Below are positions 1 to 11,493 of a DNA stretch of 64,000 nt, in pieces (positions within the stretch are counted from its first letter, which is position 1; every line of letters starts with the position of its first letter). This DNA comes from [Anoxybacillus] calidus (lineage in GTDB: Bacteria; Bacillota; Bacilli; Bacillales; Anoxybacillaceae): contig NZ_JACDUU010000009.1 of the NCBI RefSeq assembly GCF_013760845.1, forward strand, positions 1 to 64,000, given 5' to 3'. The notes beneath the pieces are model-generated. The model made no database searches. It saw only the letters and a program-made list of their open reading frames with translations, and was not told the origin of the DNA. Both the position numbers and the translations under genes were made by a program.

Positions 1-19
1 TTTTTCTGATTTTTCCCAT

Positions 20-80
20 AAAAAAACCCCTCCATAGTAAACAGTATCAGCCTTTGCTTTTTCCTGTCTACTATAAGGGG
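20..80 (-). terminator. Rho-independent terminator of pyrG
   Basis: On the minus strand, arms CCCCTTATAGTA and TACTATGGAGGGG enclose a loop of about 30 bases and are followed by seven T residues (positions 26 to 20). It lies about 35 bases past the pyrG stop. A fragment resembling the dispersed palindrome arm (GGTCAGCCCC) lies between the stop and the hairpin, near 95-104. Confidence 0.75.
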
Positions 81-113
81 ATAATATCATAAGTGGTCAG
101 CCCCTTTTCTCAA

Positions 114-1745
<1,632 letters not shown>

Positions 1746-1805
1746 TTAAAGTGTGCGCAAAACGACACTATTTCATTTTCATAGGGAACAGCCAAAAATA
1801 AAAAA

Positions 1806-1835
1806 CGCTCCGCTTACTCAATACGTAAGGGAGCG
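1806..1835 (-). terminator. pyrG leader attenuator hairpin
   Basis: Arms CGCTCC plus CTTAC pair with GTAAG plus GGAGCG, followed on the minus strand by GTTTTTTATTTTT. It lies between the predicted pyrG start point (1870) and the pyrG ATG. In B. subtilis pyrG, low CTP causes extra G residues to be added at the transcript start, and these pair with a pyrimidine-rich 5' arm of the terminator. The 5' arm here contains CUCCCUUAC, which fits that model. It probably also ends rpoE transcripts. Confidence 0.75.
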
Positions 1836-1864
1836 ATATATTTTTTATAAATACCTTTTTTAAA

Positions 1865-1906
1865 GAGCCCAGATAAAATTCTACATAGTTCGCTATATAA
1901 AGTCAA
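1865..1906 (-). promoter_or_regulatory. pyrG promoter with GGGCTC start
   Basis: Minus-strand -35 TTGACT (1906-1901), a 17-base spacer and -10 TAGAAT (1883-1878) are followed after 7 bases by GGGCTC (1870-1865). That initial sequence is the one known from B. subtilis pyrG, where it supports reiterative G addition when CTP is low. The promoter sits immediately after the rpoE stop codon. Confidence 0.75.
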
Positions 1907-1911
1907 GAAAA

Positions 1912-2463
1912 TTATAATTCCTCTTCTTCAGCTTCATCATCGACATCTAATTCATCTTCTAGATCCTCATCGCCTAAGTCAAACTCTTCATCATCAAGAA
2001 GTTCCTCATCGAATTCGTCTGGATCATCAAGATCAAATTCATCATCGATTATATCTTCATCATCGAGATCGATGTCATCTTCAAAGTCATCGAGAGCATC
2101 ATATTCAAGTTCTTCTTCATCAATCTCATCAAAGTCGTCATACTCATCAAGCACTTTTTTCTTCTTCTTCGTTGTTTTAACAACTGGTGCTGTCTCTTCT
2201 TCAATTTGATCATAAGGATACCATGCCCGCAATCCCCAACGGTTTTCTCCGATACAAATAAAACGGCCGTCAATGTTTAAGTCTGTATAAAATTGTGCGA
2301 TGCGCCCTCTTACTTCTTCCTCTGATAAATGGAGGATAGCGGCAATTTCATTAACCAGCTGTTGAAAAGACACTGCTTCCTTTTTATCGGACAGTACTAA
2401 GTAAGCAAGCTCAACAAGTGACATTTCTTGCAATTCTTCTTGAGAGTATTGCTCCAAACTCAA
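1912..2463 (-). CDS. rpoE: RNA polymerase delta subunit
   Basis: The delta subunit is a Gram-positive RNA polymerase accessory protein that promotes RNA release and recycling. The first ~90 residues form the HARE-HTH-type domain (IAQFYTDLNIDGRF, WGLRAWYPYDQ). The C-terminal ~80 residues are almost entirely Asp/Glu, as expected. Start choice: a GTG at 2472 lies directly on the GAAGGGGAG ribosome-binding site, so the TTG at 2463, eight bases downstream of that site, is more likely. That gives LSLEQYSQEEL, close to known N-termini. A -10-like TATAAT lies upstream near 2543-2548. It precedes pyrG as in other Bacillaceae. Confidence 0.95.
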   Translation of the reverse strand: MSLEQYSQEELQEMSLVELAYLVLSDKKEAVSFQQLVNEIAAILHLSEEEVRGRIAQFYTDLNIDGRFICIGENRWGLRAWYPYDQIEEETAPVVKTTKKKKKVLDEYDDFDEIDEEELEYDALDDFEDDIDLDDEDIIDDEFDLDDPDEFDEELLDDEEFDLGDEDLEDELDVDDEAEEEEL

Positions 2464-2617
2464 CTCAGGCACTCCCCTTCTATATGTATAGTGGAACTTT
2501 TATGAAAAGTAAATCGTGTTCCTATTAGAATACATACCATTCATTATAAACAATTTCATTGAGTTTATGCTAGTTCATTCTCATAGTTTCTGAAAAAATT
2601 CCTTTTTACAGTCGAAA

Positions 2618-2735
2618 AGAGGCCGACCTAAAAAGTGTCAGACCCCTCAACCCCAATATATAGTGCATAACATGAGTTGAGAACACTATATATGATGGAT
2701 TGTGCGTGAGGTCAGACACTTCTGGGTCAGCCTCT
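2618..2735. repeat. Dispersed nested palindrome, copy A
   Basis: This 118-bp element has outer arms GAGGCCGACC/GGGTCAGCCTC, middle arms AGTGTCAGACCCC/GAGGTCAGACACT and an inner AT-rich pair around AATATATAGTG/CACTATATAT. It starts about 150 bases upstream of the rpoE start and ends 11 bases from the icmF stop. It is the clearest full copy and defines the family consensus. It may act as an RNA hairpin or terminator for icmF transcripts. Confidence 0.85.
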
Positions 2736-2746
2736 ATTTGACCGTC

Positions 2747-5700
2747 TTACATGTTGCGGCGATATTGACCGCCAACTTCATATAGCGCTTTTGTAATTTG
2801 ACCGAGGCTAGCGACTTTCACTGTTTCCATCAATTCTTCAAAAATATTGCCGCCGCTTACGGCCACATGCTTTAAGCGTTTTAGCGCCTCGTCTACTTTA
2901 TCTTTATTGCGCTCGTGGAAGGCACGTAAATTCTTAATTTGCAATTCTTTTTCTTCATAAGAAGCGCGCGCCAGCTGGATATTGTTCAATTCTTCTTCAG
3001 ATGGCGGATTTGGGTTTAAATATGTGTTCACGCCAATAATCGGAAGCTCTCCACTATGTTTTTTCATTTCATAATACATTGACTCATCTTGAATTTTTCC
3101 GCGCTGATATTGCGTCTCCATCGCACCTAACACACCGCCGCGGTCATTGAGTCGCTCAAATTCTTTCAATACCGCTTCTTCTACTAAGTCGGTTAACTCT
3201 TCAATAATAAACGATCCTTGCAATGGATTTTCATTTTTCGTTAAACCATGCTCTTTTGTAATGATGAGCTGAATCGCCATCGCACGGCGGACAGATTCTT
3301 CTGTTGGCGTTGTAATCGCTTCATCATACGCATTTGTATGCAGTGAGTTGCAGTTATCATGAATCGCCATCAATGCCTGCAATGTTGTGCGAATATCGTT
3401 AAAGTCAATCTCTTGCGCATGGAGCGAACGGCCTGATGTTTGAACATGATATTTTAATTTTTGGCTTCTTTCATTTGCCCCGTATTTCTCACGCATGACA
3501 ATCGACCAAATGCGGCGCGCCACACGACCGAGCACCGTATACTCTGGGTCCAGTCCGTTGCTGAAGAAGAATGAGAGGTTTGGCGCGAAATCATCAATAT
3601 GCATGCCACGGCTTAAATAATACTCCACGTATGTAAAGCCGTTTGCCAACGTAAACGCAAGCTGCGAAATTGGGTTCGCTCCCGCTTCGGCAATATGATA
3701 GCCGGAAATCGAAACAGAATAATAGTTGCGTACTTTATTTTTAATGAAGTACTCTTGAATGTCTCCCATCATTTTTAGCGCAAATTCGGTTGAGAAAATG
3801 CATGTGTTTTGTCCCTGGTCTTCCTTAAGAATATCAGCTTGTACCGTACCGCGGACCGTTTGCAGCGTATACGCTTTTACCTCTTCATACTCCGCTTCTG
3901 TTAACGGGCGGCCTAACTCCGCTTCACGTTTTTCTACTTGCTGATGAATAGCCGTATTCATAAACATCGCTAAAATAATTGGCGCCGGACCGTTAATGGT
4001 CATGGAAACGGAAGTTAATGGGTCACATAAATCAAAGCCTTTATACAGCTTTTTCATGTCATCTAACGTACATACATTGACACCGCTTTCGCCAATTTTC
4101 CCGAAAATGTCCGGGCGATAGTCCGGGTCATGTCCGTACAATGTCACAGAATCAAACGCTGTACTTAAACGCTTCGCCGGATCATCTTTACATAAATAGT
4201 GGAAGCGGCGGTTTGTCCGTTCAGGTGTTCCTTCACCAGCAAATTGCCGTTTTGGATCTTCGCCTTGGCGCTTAAATGGGAATACACCCGCTGTAAACGG
4301 AAAGGATCCTGGTACGTTTTCTTTATATACCCAGCGCAAAATCTCGCCGTAATCTTTAAATTTCGGAAGTACAACTTTCGGAATATCTAAGCCGGACAAG
4401 CTCTTTGTTGTCAGCTCTGTAACAATCTCTTTGTCGCGAATTTTTGTGACAAATTGCTTCGCTGCATATTTGGCTTTTACATCCTCCCACGAAGCAAGAA
4501 TTTGTTTTGACTCTGGAGTTAGCTGACTTTCATAATGCTGTTTCAATGCTTCCAGAGAAGTAAGAATTTCTTTGTTTCGCTCGCGCTCTTTCACCGCTTC
4601 AATCGCACCTTCTAACTGGAACAAGCGGCGCGCAATGTTCACTTGTTGATCAACCTTTTTATGATAGTTGCGAACCGTTTCAGTAATTTCACGTAAGTAA
4701 TGGCGTCGTTCGTTTGGAATAATGACGTTTTGCTTTTCGACCTGATCCACTTTTTGTAATGTTGTCGTCCAGTTCGTTCCTGCTTTTTTGTTAATTAAAT
4801 CAATGAGTGCAACAAATAAAGTGTTCGTGCCCGGATCATTAAACTGGCTGGCAATCGTGCCGTAAACAGGCATTTCTGATAAGTCTTTATCAAAGAGCTG
4901 ATGGCTGCGCTGATACTGCTTTTGCACTTGGCGCTTCGCATCTTCGGAGCCTTTTCGTTCAAATTTATTAATGACGATTAAATCAGCATAGTCAATCATA
5001 TCGATTTTCTCAAGCTGTGACGGTGCACCGAATTCACTCGTCATGACATACATGGAAATGTCGCATACTTCCGTAATCGCTGCATCACCTTGACCAATTC
5101 CGCTTGTCTCGACAATGATTAAGTCGAAACCAGCTGCTTTGACAACATTAATCGCGTCTTTAATCGCAAGTGACAACTCGGAACGGGAATTTCTTGTCGC
5201 TAAGCTGCGCATATAGACACGCGGCGAGTTAATGGAGTTCATACGAATGCGGTCGCCTAAAAGAGCACCGCCTGTTTTTTGTTTCGTTGGGTCAATAGAT
5301 AACACCGCTACTTTCTTCTCTGGAATTTCGTTTAAGAAACGGCGAATGAGCTCGTCTGTTAATGAACTTTTACCAGCACCGCCCGTACCGGTAATACCGA
5401 CGATTGGAACTGGTTTTGTCAACTCTTTCACTTTTTCCATGACACTTTCGACTGTCGCCGCCGCTTCTGTTGTTACTTCAATACGGTTTTCTGAAAGTGT
5501 AATTAAACGGGCGATTGCCTGTACATCCCCTTTTGGCAGCCGTTTAATTTCGTCGGTAATTTCCCTAATAGTTGGAAAATCACACTCTTCTATCATGACG
5601 TTAATCATTCCTTGCAACCCAAGGACGCGTCCATCTTCCGGAGAGAAAATACGGGCAATTCCGTATTCGTGCAGCTCTTTTATTTCCCTAGGAATAATGA

Positions 5701-6004
5701 CGCCGCCACCGCCGCCATAAATGCGGATATGCGATGCACCGCGCTCTTTTAGCAAGTCATACATATATTTAAAAAATTCCACATGCCCGCCTTGATAGGA
5801 AGATACCGCAATCCCTTGTACATCTTCTTGAATCGCTGCATTGACAATTTCCTCAACAGAACGGTTATGTCCTAAGTGAATGACCTCGGCACCGCTTGCC
5901 TGCAAAATACGGCGCATAATATTAATCGATGCGTCATGACCATCAAACAAACTGGATGCCGTTACAAAGCGAACGTGATGTTTCGGACGATAAATATGTG
6001 CCAT
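2747..6004 (-). CDS. icmF: Fused isobutyryl-CoA mutase IcmF
   Basis: IcmF interconverts isobutyryl-CoA and n-butyryl-CoA by a B12-dependent carbon-skeleton rearrangement. The 1085 residues hold three parts. The first is an N-terminal cobalamin-binding domain with DGHDAS at 21-26 (His23 the likely lower cobalt ligand). The second is a MeaB-like GTPase chaperone with P-loop GTGGAGKS at 206-213 and a VINKF motif. The third is the C-terminal mutase barrel. Fusion of G-protein and mutase subunits is the defining IcmF architecture. It sits at the end of the acyl-CoA degradation cluster, suggesting entry of branched acyl-CoA into beta-oxidation. Its start has a GGGGGAAAAG ribosome-binding site. Confidence 0.95.
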   Translation of the reverse strand: MAHIYRPKHHVRFVTASSLFDGHDASINIMRRILQASGAEVIHLGHNRSVEEIVNAAIQEDVQGIAVSSYQGGHVEFFKYMYDLLKERGASHIRIYGGGGGVIIPREIKELHEYGIARIFSPEDGRVLGLQGMINVMIEECDFPTIREITDEIKRLPKGDVQAIARLITLSENRIEVTTEAAATVESVMEKVKELTKPVPIVGITGTGGAGKSSLTDELIRRFLNEIPEKKVAVLSIDPTKQKTGGALLGDRIRMNSINSPRVYMRSLATRNSRSELSLAIKDAINVVKAAGFDLIIVETSGIGQGDAAITEVCDISMYVMTSEFGAPSQLEKIDMIDYADLIVINKFERKGSEDAKRQVQKQYQRSHQLFDKDLSEMPVYGTIASQFNDPGTNTLFVALIDLINKKAGTNWTTTLQKVDQVEKQNVIIPNERRHYLREITETVRNYHKKVDQQVNIARRLFQLEGAIEAVKERERNKEILTSLEALKQHYESQLTPESKQILASWEDVKAKYAAKQFVTKIRDKEIVTELTTKSLSGLDIPKVVLPKFKDYGEILRWVYKENVPGSFPFTAGVFPFKRQGEDPKRQFAGEGTPERTNRRFHYLCKDDPAKRLSTAFDSVTLYGHDPDYRPDIFGKIGESGVNVCTLDDMKKLYKGFDLCDPLTSVSMTINGPAPIILAMFMNTAIHQQVEKREAELGRPLTEAEYEEVKAYTLQTVRGTVQADILKEDQGQNTCIFSTEFALKMMGDIQEYFIKNKVRNYYSVSISGYHIAEAGANPISQLAFTLANGFTYVEYYLSRGMHIDDFAPNLSFFFSNGLDPEYTVLGRVARRIWSIVMREKYGANERSQKLKYHVQTSGRSLHAQEIDFNDIRTTLQALMAIHDNCNSLHTNAYDEAITTPTEESVRRAMAIQLIITKEHGLTKNENPLQGSFIIEELTDLVEEAVLKEFERLNDRGGVLGAMETQYQRGKIQDESMYYEMKKHSGELPIIGVNTYLNPNPPSEEELNNIQLARASYEEKELQIKNLRAFHERNKDKVDEALKRLKHVAVSGGNIFEELMETVKVASLGQITKALYEVGGQYRRNM

Positions 6005-6018
6005 ACCTTTTCCCCCTT

Positions 6019-6648
6019 TTATGACCGTTTCTCCAAAATCCCCTTTAACAATAGATTCGTTTGCATCTCAATGTACTCATCAAGCGTGTACATTTTCTGC
6101 AACGCCCAACGACGGAATCCCCACATTTGTCCTAAAACGAAAATGTTGTGAGCAAATAAGCGAATTTCTTGTTCATTTAAGTGAAACACTCCGTTATCGA
6201 CGCATTGTTTCAAGATGTTTTCAAACATGCCGACCATCTGCATCTCTTTATCCAACACATATGGCAAAGACTCTTTACTTAGCGATTTCGCTTCCTGATA
6301 CATGACAAGCACTTCATCTTGCAGCTCATCAACAACTTTAAAATAATGGGCAATGGCTAACTTAAAGCTTTCCAGCGTACCTTGATGTGTATCGATGTCT
6401 TTTTCCATGCGCTCGCGTACTTCATCGTAAATGCGGTCGCATACTAAATAAAGGACATCTTCTTTTTGCCGAATATATTCATAAAGCGTTCCGATACTAA
6501 AGCCGGACGCTTTCGCAATTTCTCTTGTCGTCGTACGATGAAAGCCTTTTTGTTTAAATAGAGCAATGGCTCCTTTAATCATTTGGTTACGCCTCTTTTT
6601 AATAAGGCGCGCATCTTTAACAGATGCTGGTACTTCACGCTTGCTCAT
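6019..6648 (-). CDS. TetR-family regulator of the acyl-CoA cluster
   Basis: Residues ~25-70 form a TetR helix-turn-helix ([29 protein letters not shown]). The C-terminal half is helical and probably binds an acyl-CoA or similar effector. I chose the ATG at 6648 because AGGTG lies six bases upstream. GTG and ATG codons just upstream (6657, 6654) overlap that ribosome-binding site. It lies only 14 bases before icmF and among acyl-CoA genes, so local control of the cluster is likely but inferred. It is not closely like B. subtilis FadR as I remember it. Confidence 0.85.
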   Translation of the reverse strand: MSKREVPASVKDARLIKKRRNQMIKGAIALFKQKGFHRTTTREIAKASGFSIGTLYEYIRQKEDVLYLVCDRIYDEVRERMEKDIDTHQGTLESFKLAIAHYFKVVDELQDEVLVMYQEAKSLSKESLPYVLDKEMQMVGMFENILKQCVDNGVFHLNEQEIRLFAHNIFVLGQMWGFRRWALQKMYTLDEYIEMQTNLLLKGILEKRS

Positions 6649-6668
6649 TGTCATCACCTACAACAGAT

Positions 6669-6718
6669 GAGACTGACTGTTCAATCGCTCCATACATGGT
6701 GTGACGGTCAGCCCCTCA
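6669..6718. repeat. Short degenerate relative of the dispersed palindrome
   Basis: GAGACTGAC at the left and GTCAGCCCCTC at the right are inverted arms like those of the full elements, with only about 30 bases between them. It lies between the acdA stop and the TetR gene. The segment 6670-6687 also resembles the palindrome at 11300-11317 (13 of 18 positions), so an operator role is an alternative. Confidence 0.45.
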
Positions 6719-6732
6719 CATTTATCCAATCA

Positions 6733-7872
6733 TTATTTTGTTAACATACGGGAAATAACAATGCGTTGAATTTCCTGCGTTCCTTCGTAAATTTGCGTAA
6801 TTTTGGCATCACGCATGAAGCGTTCTACAGGATAGTCTTTCGTATAACCGTATCCGCCAAAAATTTGTACCGCATCCACGGTTACTTTCATTGCCGTATC
6901 ACCAGCGAATAATTTTGCCATAGCTGATTCTTTTCCGTACGGTAGACCGTTTGATTCAAGCCATGCCGCTTGATATGTTAATAATCGCGCTGCTTCTACC
7001 GCCGTTGCCATATCAGCCAATTTAAAGCCAACACCCTGTTGTTCAGCGATTGGTTTGCCGAACTGAACGCGGCCTTTCGCATATTCCACCGCCGCATCTA
7101 ATGCTCCTTGCGCAATACCTACTGCTTGTGCTGCAATACCATTCCGTCCGCCATCTAATGTCATCATCGCAATTTTAAAGCCATCTCCTTCTTGTCCAAG
7201 AAGGTTGTCTTTCGGAATGCGGCAGTCTTCAAAAATTAACTCTGTTGTCGGTGATGAACGAATGCCAAGCTTTTTCTCTTTTTTACCGATGGAGAATCCC
7301 GGCGTGCCTTTTTCAACGATGAACGCGCTGATTCCTTTATGCTTCTTCTCTGGATCTGTCACTGCAAACACGACATAAATTTCCGCTTCGCCGCCATTTG
7401 TAATCCATACTTTTGAGCCATTTAATACATAGTGGTCACCATCTAATACTGCTCTTGTCTTCATTGAAGACACGTCCGATCCCGCTCCCGGCTCTGAAAG
7501 GCCGTAAGCACCTAACTTTTTCCCTGTGGCCAAGGCGCGCAAATATGTTTGTTTTTGTTCTTCCGTACCAAACTTATAAATCGGCCAGCTTGCCAAGGAA
7601 ATATGTGCGGATAACGTAACACCTGTAGAAGCGCACACTTTTGATAATTCTTCAACAGCAATGACATAAGCTAAATAATCGCTGCCGATACCGCCATATT
7701 CTTCCGGCCAAGGAATCCCTGTTAAACCGAGATCGGCCATTTTATTAAAAATCTCGCGGTCAAACCGCTCTTCTTCGTCACGCTCTGCCGCTGTCGGCGC
7801 TACTTCATTCTTCGCAAAGTCACGCACCATTTTTCGTATCATTTCATGTTCTTCTGTTAATTGAAAGTTCAT
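6733..7872 (-). CDS. acdA: Acyl-CoA dehydrogenase AcdA
   Basis: This FAD enzyme makes the alpha-beta double bond in acyl-CoA, the first step of beta-oxidation. All 379 residues align well with remembered B. subtilis AcdA, which also lies next to fadF and rpoE. Visible motifs are [11 protein letters not shown] (flavin/substrate), [14 protein letters not shown], and the catalytic-base region [10 protein letters not shown] near residue 362. The start ATG at 7872 has GGGGGATGGGG upstream. It is 12 bases downstream of a second acyl-CoA dehydrogenase gene, so the two are co-transcribed. Chain-length preference cannot be read from the sequence. Confidence 0.95.
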   Translation of the reverse strand: MNFQLTEEHEMIRKMVRDFAKNEVAPTAAERDEEERFDREIFNKMADLGLTGIPWPEEYGGIGSDYLAYVIAVEELSKVCASTGVTLSAHISLASWPIYKFGTEEQKQTYLRALATGKKLGAYGLSEPGAGSDVSSMKTRAVLDGDHYVLNGSKVWITNGGEAEIYVVFAVTDPEKKHKGISAFIVEKGTPGFSIGKKEKKLGIRSSPTTELIFEDCRIPKDNLLGQEGDGFKIAMMTLDGGRNGIAAQAVGIAQGALDAAVEYAKGRVQFGKPIAEQQGVGFKLADMATAVEAARLLTYQAAWLESNGLPYGKESAMAKLFAGDTAMKVTVDAVQIFGGYGYTKDYPVERFMRDAKITQIYEGTQEIQRIVISRMLTK

Positions 7873-7884
7873 GTCCCCATCCCC

Positions 7885-9018
7885 CTATAACTGTTTGCTG
7901 ATGACTAAGCGCTGAATTTCGCTTGTTCCCTCATAAATTTCGCAAACTTTCGCATCGCGGAACAGGCGCTCAACTGGATAGTCTTCTGTGTAGCCATTCC
8001 CGCCGAAAATTTGTACCGCTTCGATCGCATTTTCCATCGCTGCTCTTGAAGCAAACAGCTTCGCCATTGACGCTTCTTTGCCGCATGGAAGCCCGTTAGA
8101 GCGAAGAAATGCTGCACGATACACTAACAGTTTCGCTGCTTCTACCGCCGTTGCCATATCAGCAAGCTTAAATGCTACGCCTTGCTGTGCAGCAATCGGT
8201 TTGCCGAATTGAATCCGCTCTTTGGCATAGGCAGTTGCATGTTCTAATGCTGCTTCAGCAATTCCAAGCGATTGTGCGGCAATGCCGATGCGGCCGACAT
8301 CAAGGTTGGCCATCGCAATTTTAAAGCCTTGGCCTTCTTCGCCTAATAAATTTTCTGCTGGTACCTTTGCATCTTCAAAGGAAATTTGTACGGTTCGCGA
8401 ACCGTGCAGTCCCATCTTTTTCTCGTCTTTGCCGATAATAAATCCAGGTGTGTCTTTTTCAACAATAAAGGCAGAAACGCCGCGGCTTCCCGGTTCATCA
8501 GGGTTGGTGCGAGCAAAGACAATATACGTGTCCGCCTCACCACCGTTTGTAATGAATACTTTTGAGCCGTTAAGGATATAGTAATCGCCTTGACGAACCG
8601 CTTTCGTTTTTAAGCTTTTTGCATCGGAACCTGCTCCTGGCTCCGTCAAGCAAAACGCTCCTAAATATTCGCCGCTTGCAAGTTTCGGCACATATTTTCT
8701 TTTTTGTTCCTCCGTACCGAAATAAAGAATCGGATTTGTGCCGACAGACGTATGCACGGATAAAATAACACCGACAGTCGCACTGACCTTAGAAATTTCA
8801 TGAATCGCAATAATATAAGAAGTAAAGTCCATTCCCGCGCCGCCGTATTCCTCAGGAATGGTGATTCCCATTAAACCGAGCTCCGCCATTTTCTTTAAAA
8901 TTTCGCGCGGAAATTCTCCCTTTTCCATCCTTTCAACAAATGGCGCAATTTCGTTTTCTGCAAATTCTTTGACCATTTTCCGCATCATTTCTTGCTCTTC
9001 TGTAAAACGTAAATTCAT
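7885..9018 (-). CDS. Second acyl-CoA dehydrogenase (MmgC-like)
   Basis: A paralogue of the neighbouring AcdA, 377 residues, with [25 protein letters not shown] and the C-terminal [10 protein letters not shown] catalytic region. Its N-terminus resembles MmgC/short-chain acyl-CoA dehydrogenases. I chose the ATG at 9018 because AAGAAGGTGG lies at good spacing. The in-frame GTG at 9027 overlaps that site. The order thiolase, 3-hydroxyacyl-CoA dehydrogenase, this gene mirrors mmgA-mmgB-mmgC of B. subtilis, so a short or branched acyl-CoA substrate is likely. Confidence 0.93.
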   Translation of the reverse strand: MNLRFTEEQEMMRKMVKEFAENEIAPFVERMEKGEFPREILKKMAELGLMGITIPEEYGGAGMDFTSYIIAIHEISKVSATVGVILSVHTSVGTNPILYFGTEEQKRKYVPKLASGEYLGAFCLTEPGAGSDAKSLKTKAVRQGDYYILNGSKVFITNGGEADTYIVFARTNPDEPGSRGVSAFIVEKDTPGFIIGKDEKKMGLHGSRTVQISFEDAKVPAENLLGEEGQGFKIAMANLDVGRIGIAAQSLGIAEAALEHATAYAKERIQFGKPIAAQQGVAFKLADMATAVEAAKLLVYRAAFLRSNGLPCGKEASMAKLFASRAAMENAIEAVQIFGGNGYTEDYPVERLFRDAKVCEIYEGTSEIQRLVISKQL

Positions 9019-9053
9019 ATATGCCACCTTCTTTGTTGGAAATTAGCCATGAG

Positions 9054-9905
9054 TTATTCGTATGTGTAAAATCCTCTTCCTGTTTTGCGTCCAAGCCAAC
9101 CGGCTTTCACATATTTTCTTAACAGCGGGCAAGGACGGTATTTGTCATCGCCAAAACCTTCATGCAACGTTTCCATAATGTAGAGGCACGTATCTAAACC
9201 GATAAAGTCTGCTAGAGTTAGAGGCCCCATCGGATGATTCATTCCAAGCTTCATCACTTCATCGATTGCTTCCTTTGTCGCTACTCCTTCATATAACGTA
9301 TAAATCGCTTCGTTAATCATCGGCATTAAAATGCGATTGGACACAAAGCCAGGGAAATCGTTCACTTCTACTGGCACTTTATTCAATTTGTGTGTAATAT
9401 CTTCGATTGTTTGGTACACTTCATCTGCTGTTGCTAAGCCGCGAATAATTTCCACAAGCTTCATGACAGGAACTGGATTCATAAAATGCATGCCGATGAC
9501 TTTTTCTGGTCGTTTCGTTGCTGCAGCGATTTCTGTGATTGGTAGCGAGGAGGTATTTGTTGCTAAAATGGCGTGTTCAGGAGCAATTTCGTCTAGCTGC
9601 GAGAAAATACTTGTTTTCACTTCCATGTTTTCAACAACGGCTTCGATGACTAAATCGACGTTGCTTGCATTGTTTAAATCAATGGAAGGAGTAATTCGAT
9701 TCAAAATGCTTTCTTTCTCTTCTTGTGTCATTCGTCCTTTTTCAACTTGACGCGTTACATTTTTTGTAATTGTCGCAAGTCCGCGATCCACATACTCTTG
9801 TTTTAAGTCGTGCAAGAAAACATCATATCCAGCCATGGCACAAACTTGGGCAATACCAGAACCCATTTGTCCAGCACCGACAACCATTATTTTTTGTACG
9901 TCCAT
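9054..9905 (-). CDS. 3-hydroxybutyryl-CoA dehydrogenase
   Basis: This NAD-dependent enzyme oxidises 3-hydroxyacyl-CoA to 3-ketoacyl-CoA. It has an N-terminal Rossmann motif [13 protein letters not shown], the catalytic histidine motif [16 protein letters not shown] near residue 137 and the C-terminal 3HCDH domain. I start it at the ATG 9905 ([12 protein letters not shown]), preceded by GGGGATGGGAC. An in-frame extension to 10025 would translate the palindromic repeat and is not part of the protein. The 283-residue length matches MmgB. It sits between thiolase and acyl-CoA dehydrogenase genes. Confidence 0.95.
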   Translation of the reverse strand: MDVQKIMVVGAGQMGSGIAQVCAMAGYDVFLHDLKQEYVDRGLATITKNVTRQVEKGRMTQEEKESILNRITPSIDLNNASNVDLVIEAVVENMEVKTSIFSQLDEIAPEHAILATNTSSLPITEIAAATKRPEKVIGMHFMNPVPVMKLVEIIRGLATADEVYQTIEDITHKLNKVPVEVNDFPGFVSNRILMPMINEAIYTLYEGVATKEAIDEVMKLGMNHPMGPLTLADFIGLDTCLYIMETLHEGFGDDKYRPCPLLRKYVKAGWLGRKTGRGFYTYE

Positions 9906-9943
9906 TGTCCCATCCCCTATCAACGAATATTTTTTGAACGATA

Positions 9944-10023
9944 CGGCTGACCCATCAGCGTCTAACCTCACATACTTCATGATTGTGTTGTGGGGTCTAA
10001 CACTTTGCTTTTGGGTCAGCCTC
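9944..10023. repeat. Dispersed nested palindrome, copy B (shortened)
   Basis: An 80-bp copy in the opposite orientation to copy A. It begins GGCTGACCCATCAG and ends CAAAAG-type spacer plus GGGTCAGCCTC. The central TATATAG palindrome is mostly missing. It fills the gap between the thiolase stop (10031) and the next gene's ribosome-binding site. Read through on the minus strand it encodes [14 protein letters not shown], which recurs almost unchanged in copy F. Confidence 0.8.
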
Positions 10024-10030
10024 ACTATTT

Positions 10031-11212
10031 TTAGTTGACTTCGATCATAATCGCATCGCCTTGGCCGCCGCCGCTACAAATAGAAGCAATGCCAATTCCG
10101 CCACCGCGGCGCTTTAACTCATGAATAAGCGTAATAATAATGCGTGCTCCGCTTGCACCGATTGGGTGTCCTAATGCTACTGCACCGCCGTTGACGTTGA
10201 CTTTTTCCGGGTCTAACCCAGCAATTTTGATACTTGCTAACGCCACTGCGGAAAATGCTTCATTAATTTCAAATAAATCAATTTCATCTGCTGTTTTGCC
10301 TGTCTTTCTTAACAATTCATTGATGACAAGACCCGGTGTTTTCGGGAAGTCTTTTGCTTCAACAGCAATTGCTGTATGAGCAAGAATCGTTGCCAGCGGT
10401 TTTCTTCCTTCACGCAATGCCCGCTCTTCGCTCATCAATACAAGCGCTGCCGCTCCATCGTTCACACCAGGGGCATTTCCTGCTGTAATCGTTCCTGTCG
10501 GGTCAAACACGGGAGCGAGTTTCGCTAATTTTTCAATAGATGTATCTTTGCGCGGCGCTTCATCGTGTTCGACTAAAAGGGGCTCGCCTTTGCGCTGCGG
10601 GATTTCAACCGGCACGATCTCCTCAGCTAACTTTCCAGACTCGATGGCCGCAATAGCGCGCTGATGGCTGCGATATGCCCAAGCATCTTGCTCTTCACGA
10701 GAGATTTCTAGTTCCCGTGCTGTACTGCTGCCATAGTTGCCCATGTGGACACCATTAAAACTACAAGTTAATCCATCATGTACCATTAAATCTTTTACTG
10801 TTGAATCTCCCATGCGAAACCCCCAACGTGCCTTCGGCAACATGTAAGGAGCATTACTCATTGATTCCATTCCGCCCGCGACAATGACTTCTTCATCGCC
10901 TGCGCGAATAATTTGATCAGCAAGCGTAACACTGCGCATACCAGATGCGCACACTTTATTGATTGTTTCCGTTTTAACTTCCCAAGGAATTCCTGCATAA
11001 CGAGCGGCCTGACGAGATGGAATCTGTCCTTGACCTCCTTGAAGCACCGTTCCTAAAATCACTTCATTGACTTCTTCTGCTTGTACTTGAGCACGCAACA
11101 ATGCCTCTTTTACAGCAATCCCTCCTAATTGAGATGCTGTTAAAGAGCTTAATCCGCCACCAAATTTACCAAATGGAGTGCGTACTCCGCTTAAAATAAC
11201 CGTTTTTCCCAT
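10031..11212 (-). CDS. Acetyl-CoA acyltransferase (thiolase)
   Basis: Thiolase cleaves 3-ketoacyl-CoA with CoA, releasing acetyl-CoA. Cys88 in [10 protein letters not shown] is the acyl-accepting nucleophile. [17 protein letters not shown] holds the catalytic His, and Cys379 in CSGGGQGDA is the second active cysteine. The 393-residue length is standard for this family. I chose the ATG at 11212 (MGKTVILSG), which has GGAGAGGAAA upstream. Position before the 3-hydroxyacyl-CoA dehydrogenase suggests an mmgA/fadA-type role. Specificity (acetoacetyl-CoA versus longer ketoacyl-CoA) is not resolvable. Confidence 0.95.
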   Translation of the reverse strand: MGKTVILSGVRTPFGKFGGGLSSLTASQLGGIAVKEALLRAQVQAEEVNEVILGTVLQGGQGQIPSRQAARYAGIPWEVKTETINKVCASGMRSVTLADQIIRAGDEEVIVAGGMESMSNAPYMLPKARWGFRMGDSTVKDLMVHDGLTCSFNGVHMGNYGSSTARELEISREEQDAWAYRSHQRAIAAIESGKLAEEIVPVEIPQRKGEPLLVEHDEAPRKDTSIEKLAKLAPVFDPTGTITAGNAPGVNDGAAALVLMSEERALREGRKPLATILAHTAIAVEAKDFPKTPGLVINELLRKTGKTADEIDLFEINEAFSAVALASIKIAGLDPEKVNVNGGAVALGHPIGASGARIIITLIHELKRRGGGIGIASICSGGGQGDAIMIEVN

Positions 11213-11240
11213 TTTCCTCTCCCCCTTTAAATGTATATGT

Positions 11241-11277
11241 TGAACTAGGCAATGCCTAAAGTTCAGACACATGAACT
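11241..11277. promoter_or_regulatory. Overlapping inverted repeats upstream of thiolase gene
   Basis: TGAACT occurs at 11241, its complement AGTTCA at 11260 and TGAACT again at 11272. The first pair flanks AGGC/GCCT, giving a 25-bp imperfect palindrome. The second pair is AGTTCA-GACACA-TGAACT. The block lies 29-65 bases before the thiolase ATG, so it could be an operator or a leader hairpin. No matching known regulator motif was recognised. Confidence 0.45.
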
Positions 11278-11299
11278 CTAAAGAAAACGATTACACAAC

Positions 11300-11317
11300 C
11301 GACTGAACGTTCGCTCG
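11300..11317. promoter_or_regulatory. 18-bp palindrome, candidate TetR operator
   Basis: CGACTGAACGTTCGCTCG has a perfect GAACGTTC core flanked by CGA/TCG, the size and form of a TetR-family operator. It lies about 90 bases upstream of the thiolase gene, and a partly matching sequence lies upstream of the local TetR gene (6670-6687). Linking it to that regulator is inference. Confidence 0.4.
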
Positions 11318-11333
11318 ATTTATAGTGTTAGGT

Positions 11334-11443
11334 GAAGGGGTAACCCTAAAGTAAAGTGTCAACTCCCTCGACCACCATATAGATAAGAACACTATATAGG
11401 ATGGATTTCACGCAAAGTCAGACACTTTTCGGTCATCCCCTTC
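11334..11443. repeat. Dispersed nested palindrome, copy C
   Basis: Outer arms GAAGGGGTAACC/GGTCATCCCCTTC, middle arms AAAGTGTCAACTCCC/AAAGTCAGACACTTT and an inner ACCATATAG/CTATATAGGATGG pair. Same orientation as copy A, about 50 bases past the fadF stop. The outer arms have drifted but keep complementarity, as if the hairpin is maintained. Confidence 0.8.
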
Positions 11444-11493
11444 AAATCTATTATACTATATTTTACTGATAATTCATTATTTTTTTAATTTAT

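Noticed and set aside
2049-2273. Overlapping frame within rpoE
   Set aside because: Low-complexity Met/Lys-rich shadow of the acidic delta-subunit tail; no ribosome-binding site.
9906-10025. N-terminal extension of the 3-hydroxybutyryl-CoA dehydrogenase frame
   Set aside because: The extra 40 residues are a translation of palindromic repeat copy B. The family starts at [10 protein letters not shown], where a ribosome-binding site lies.
11300-11317. LexA/DinR box
   Set aside because: The GAACGTTC core lacks the four-base spacer of the CGAAC-N4-GTTCG Bacillus SOS box.
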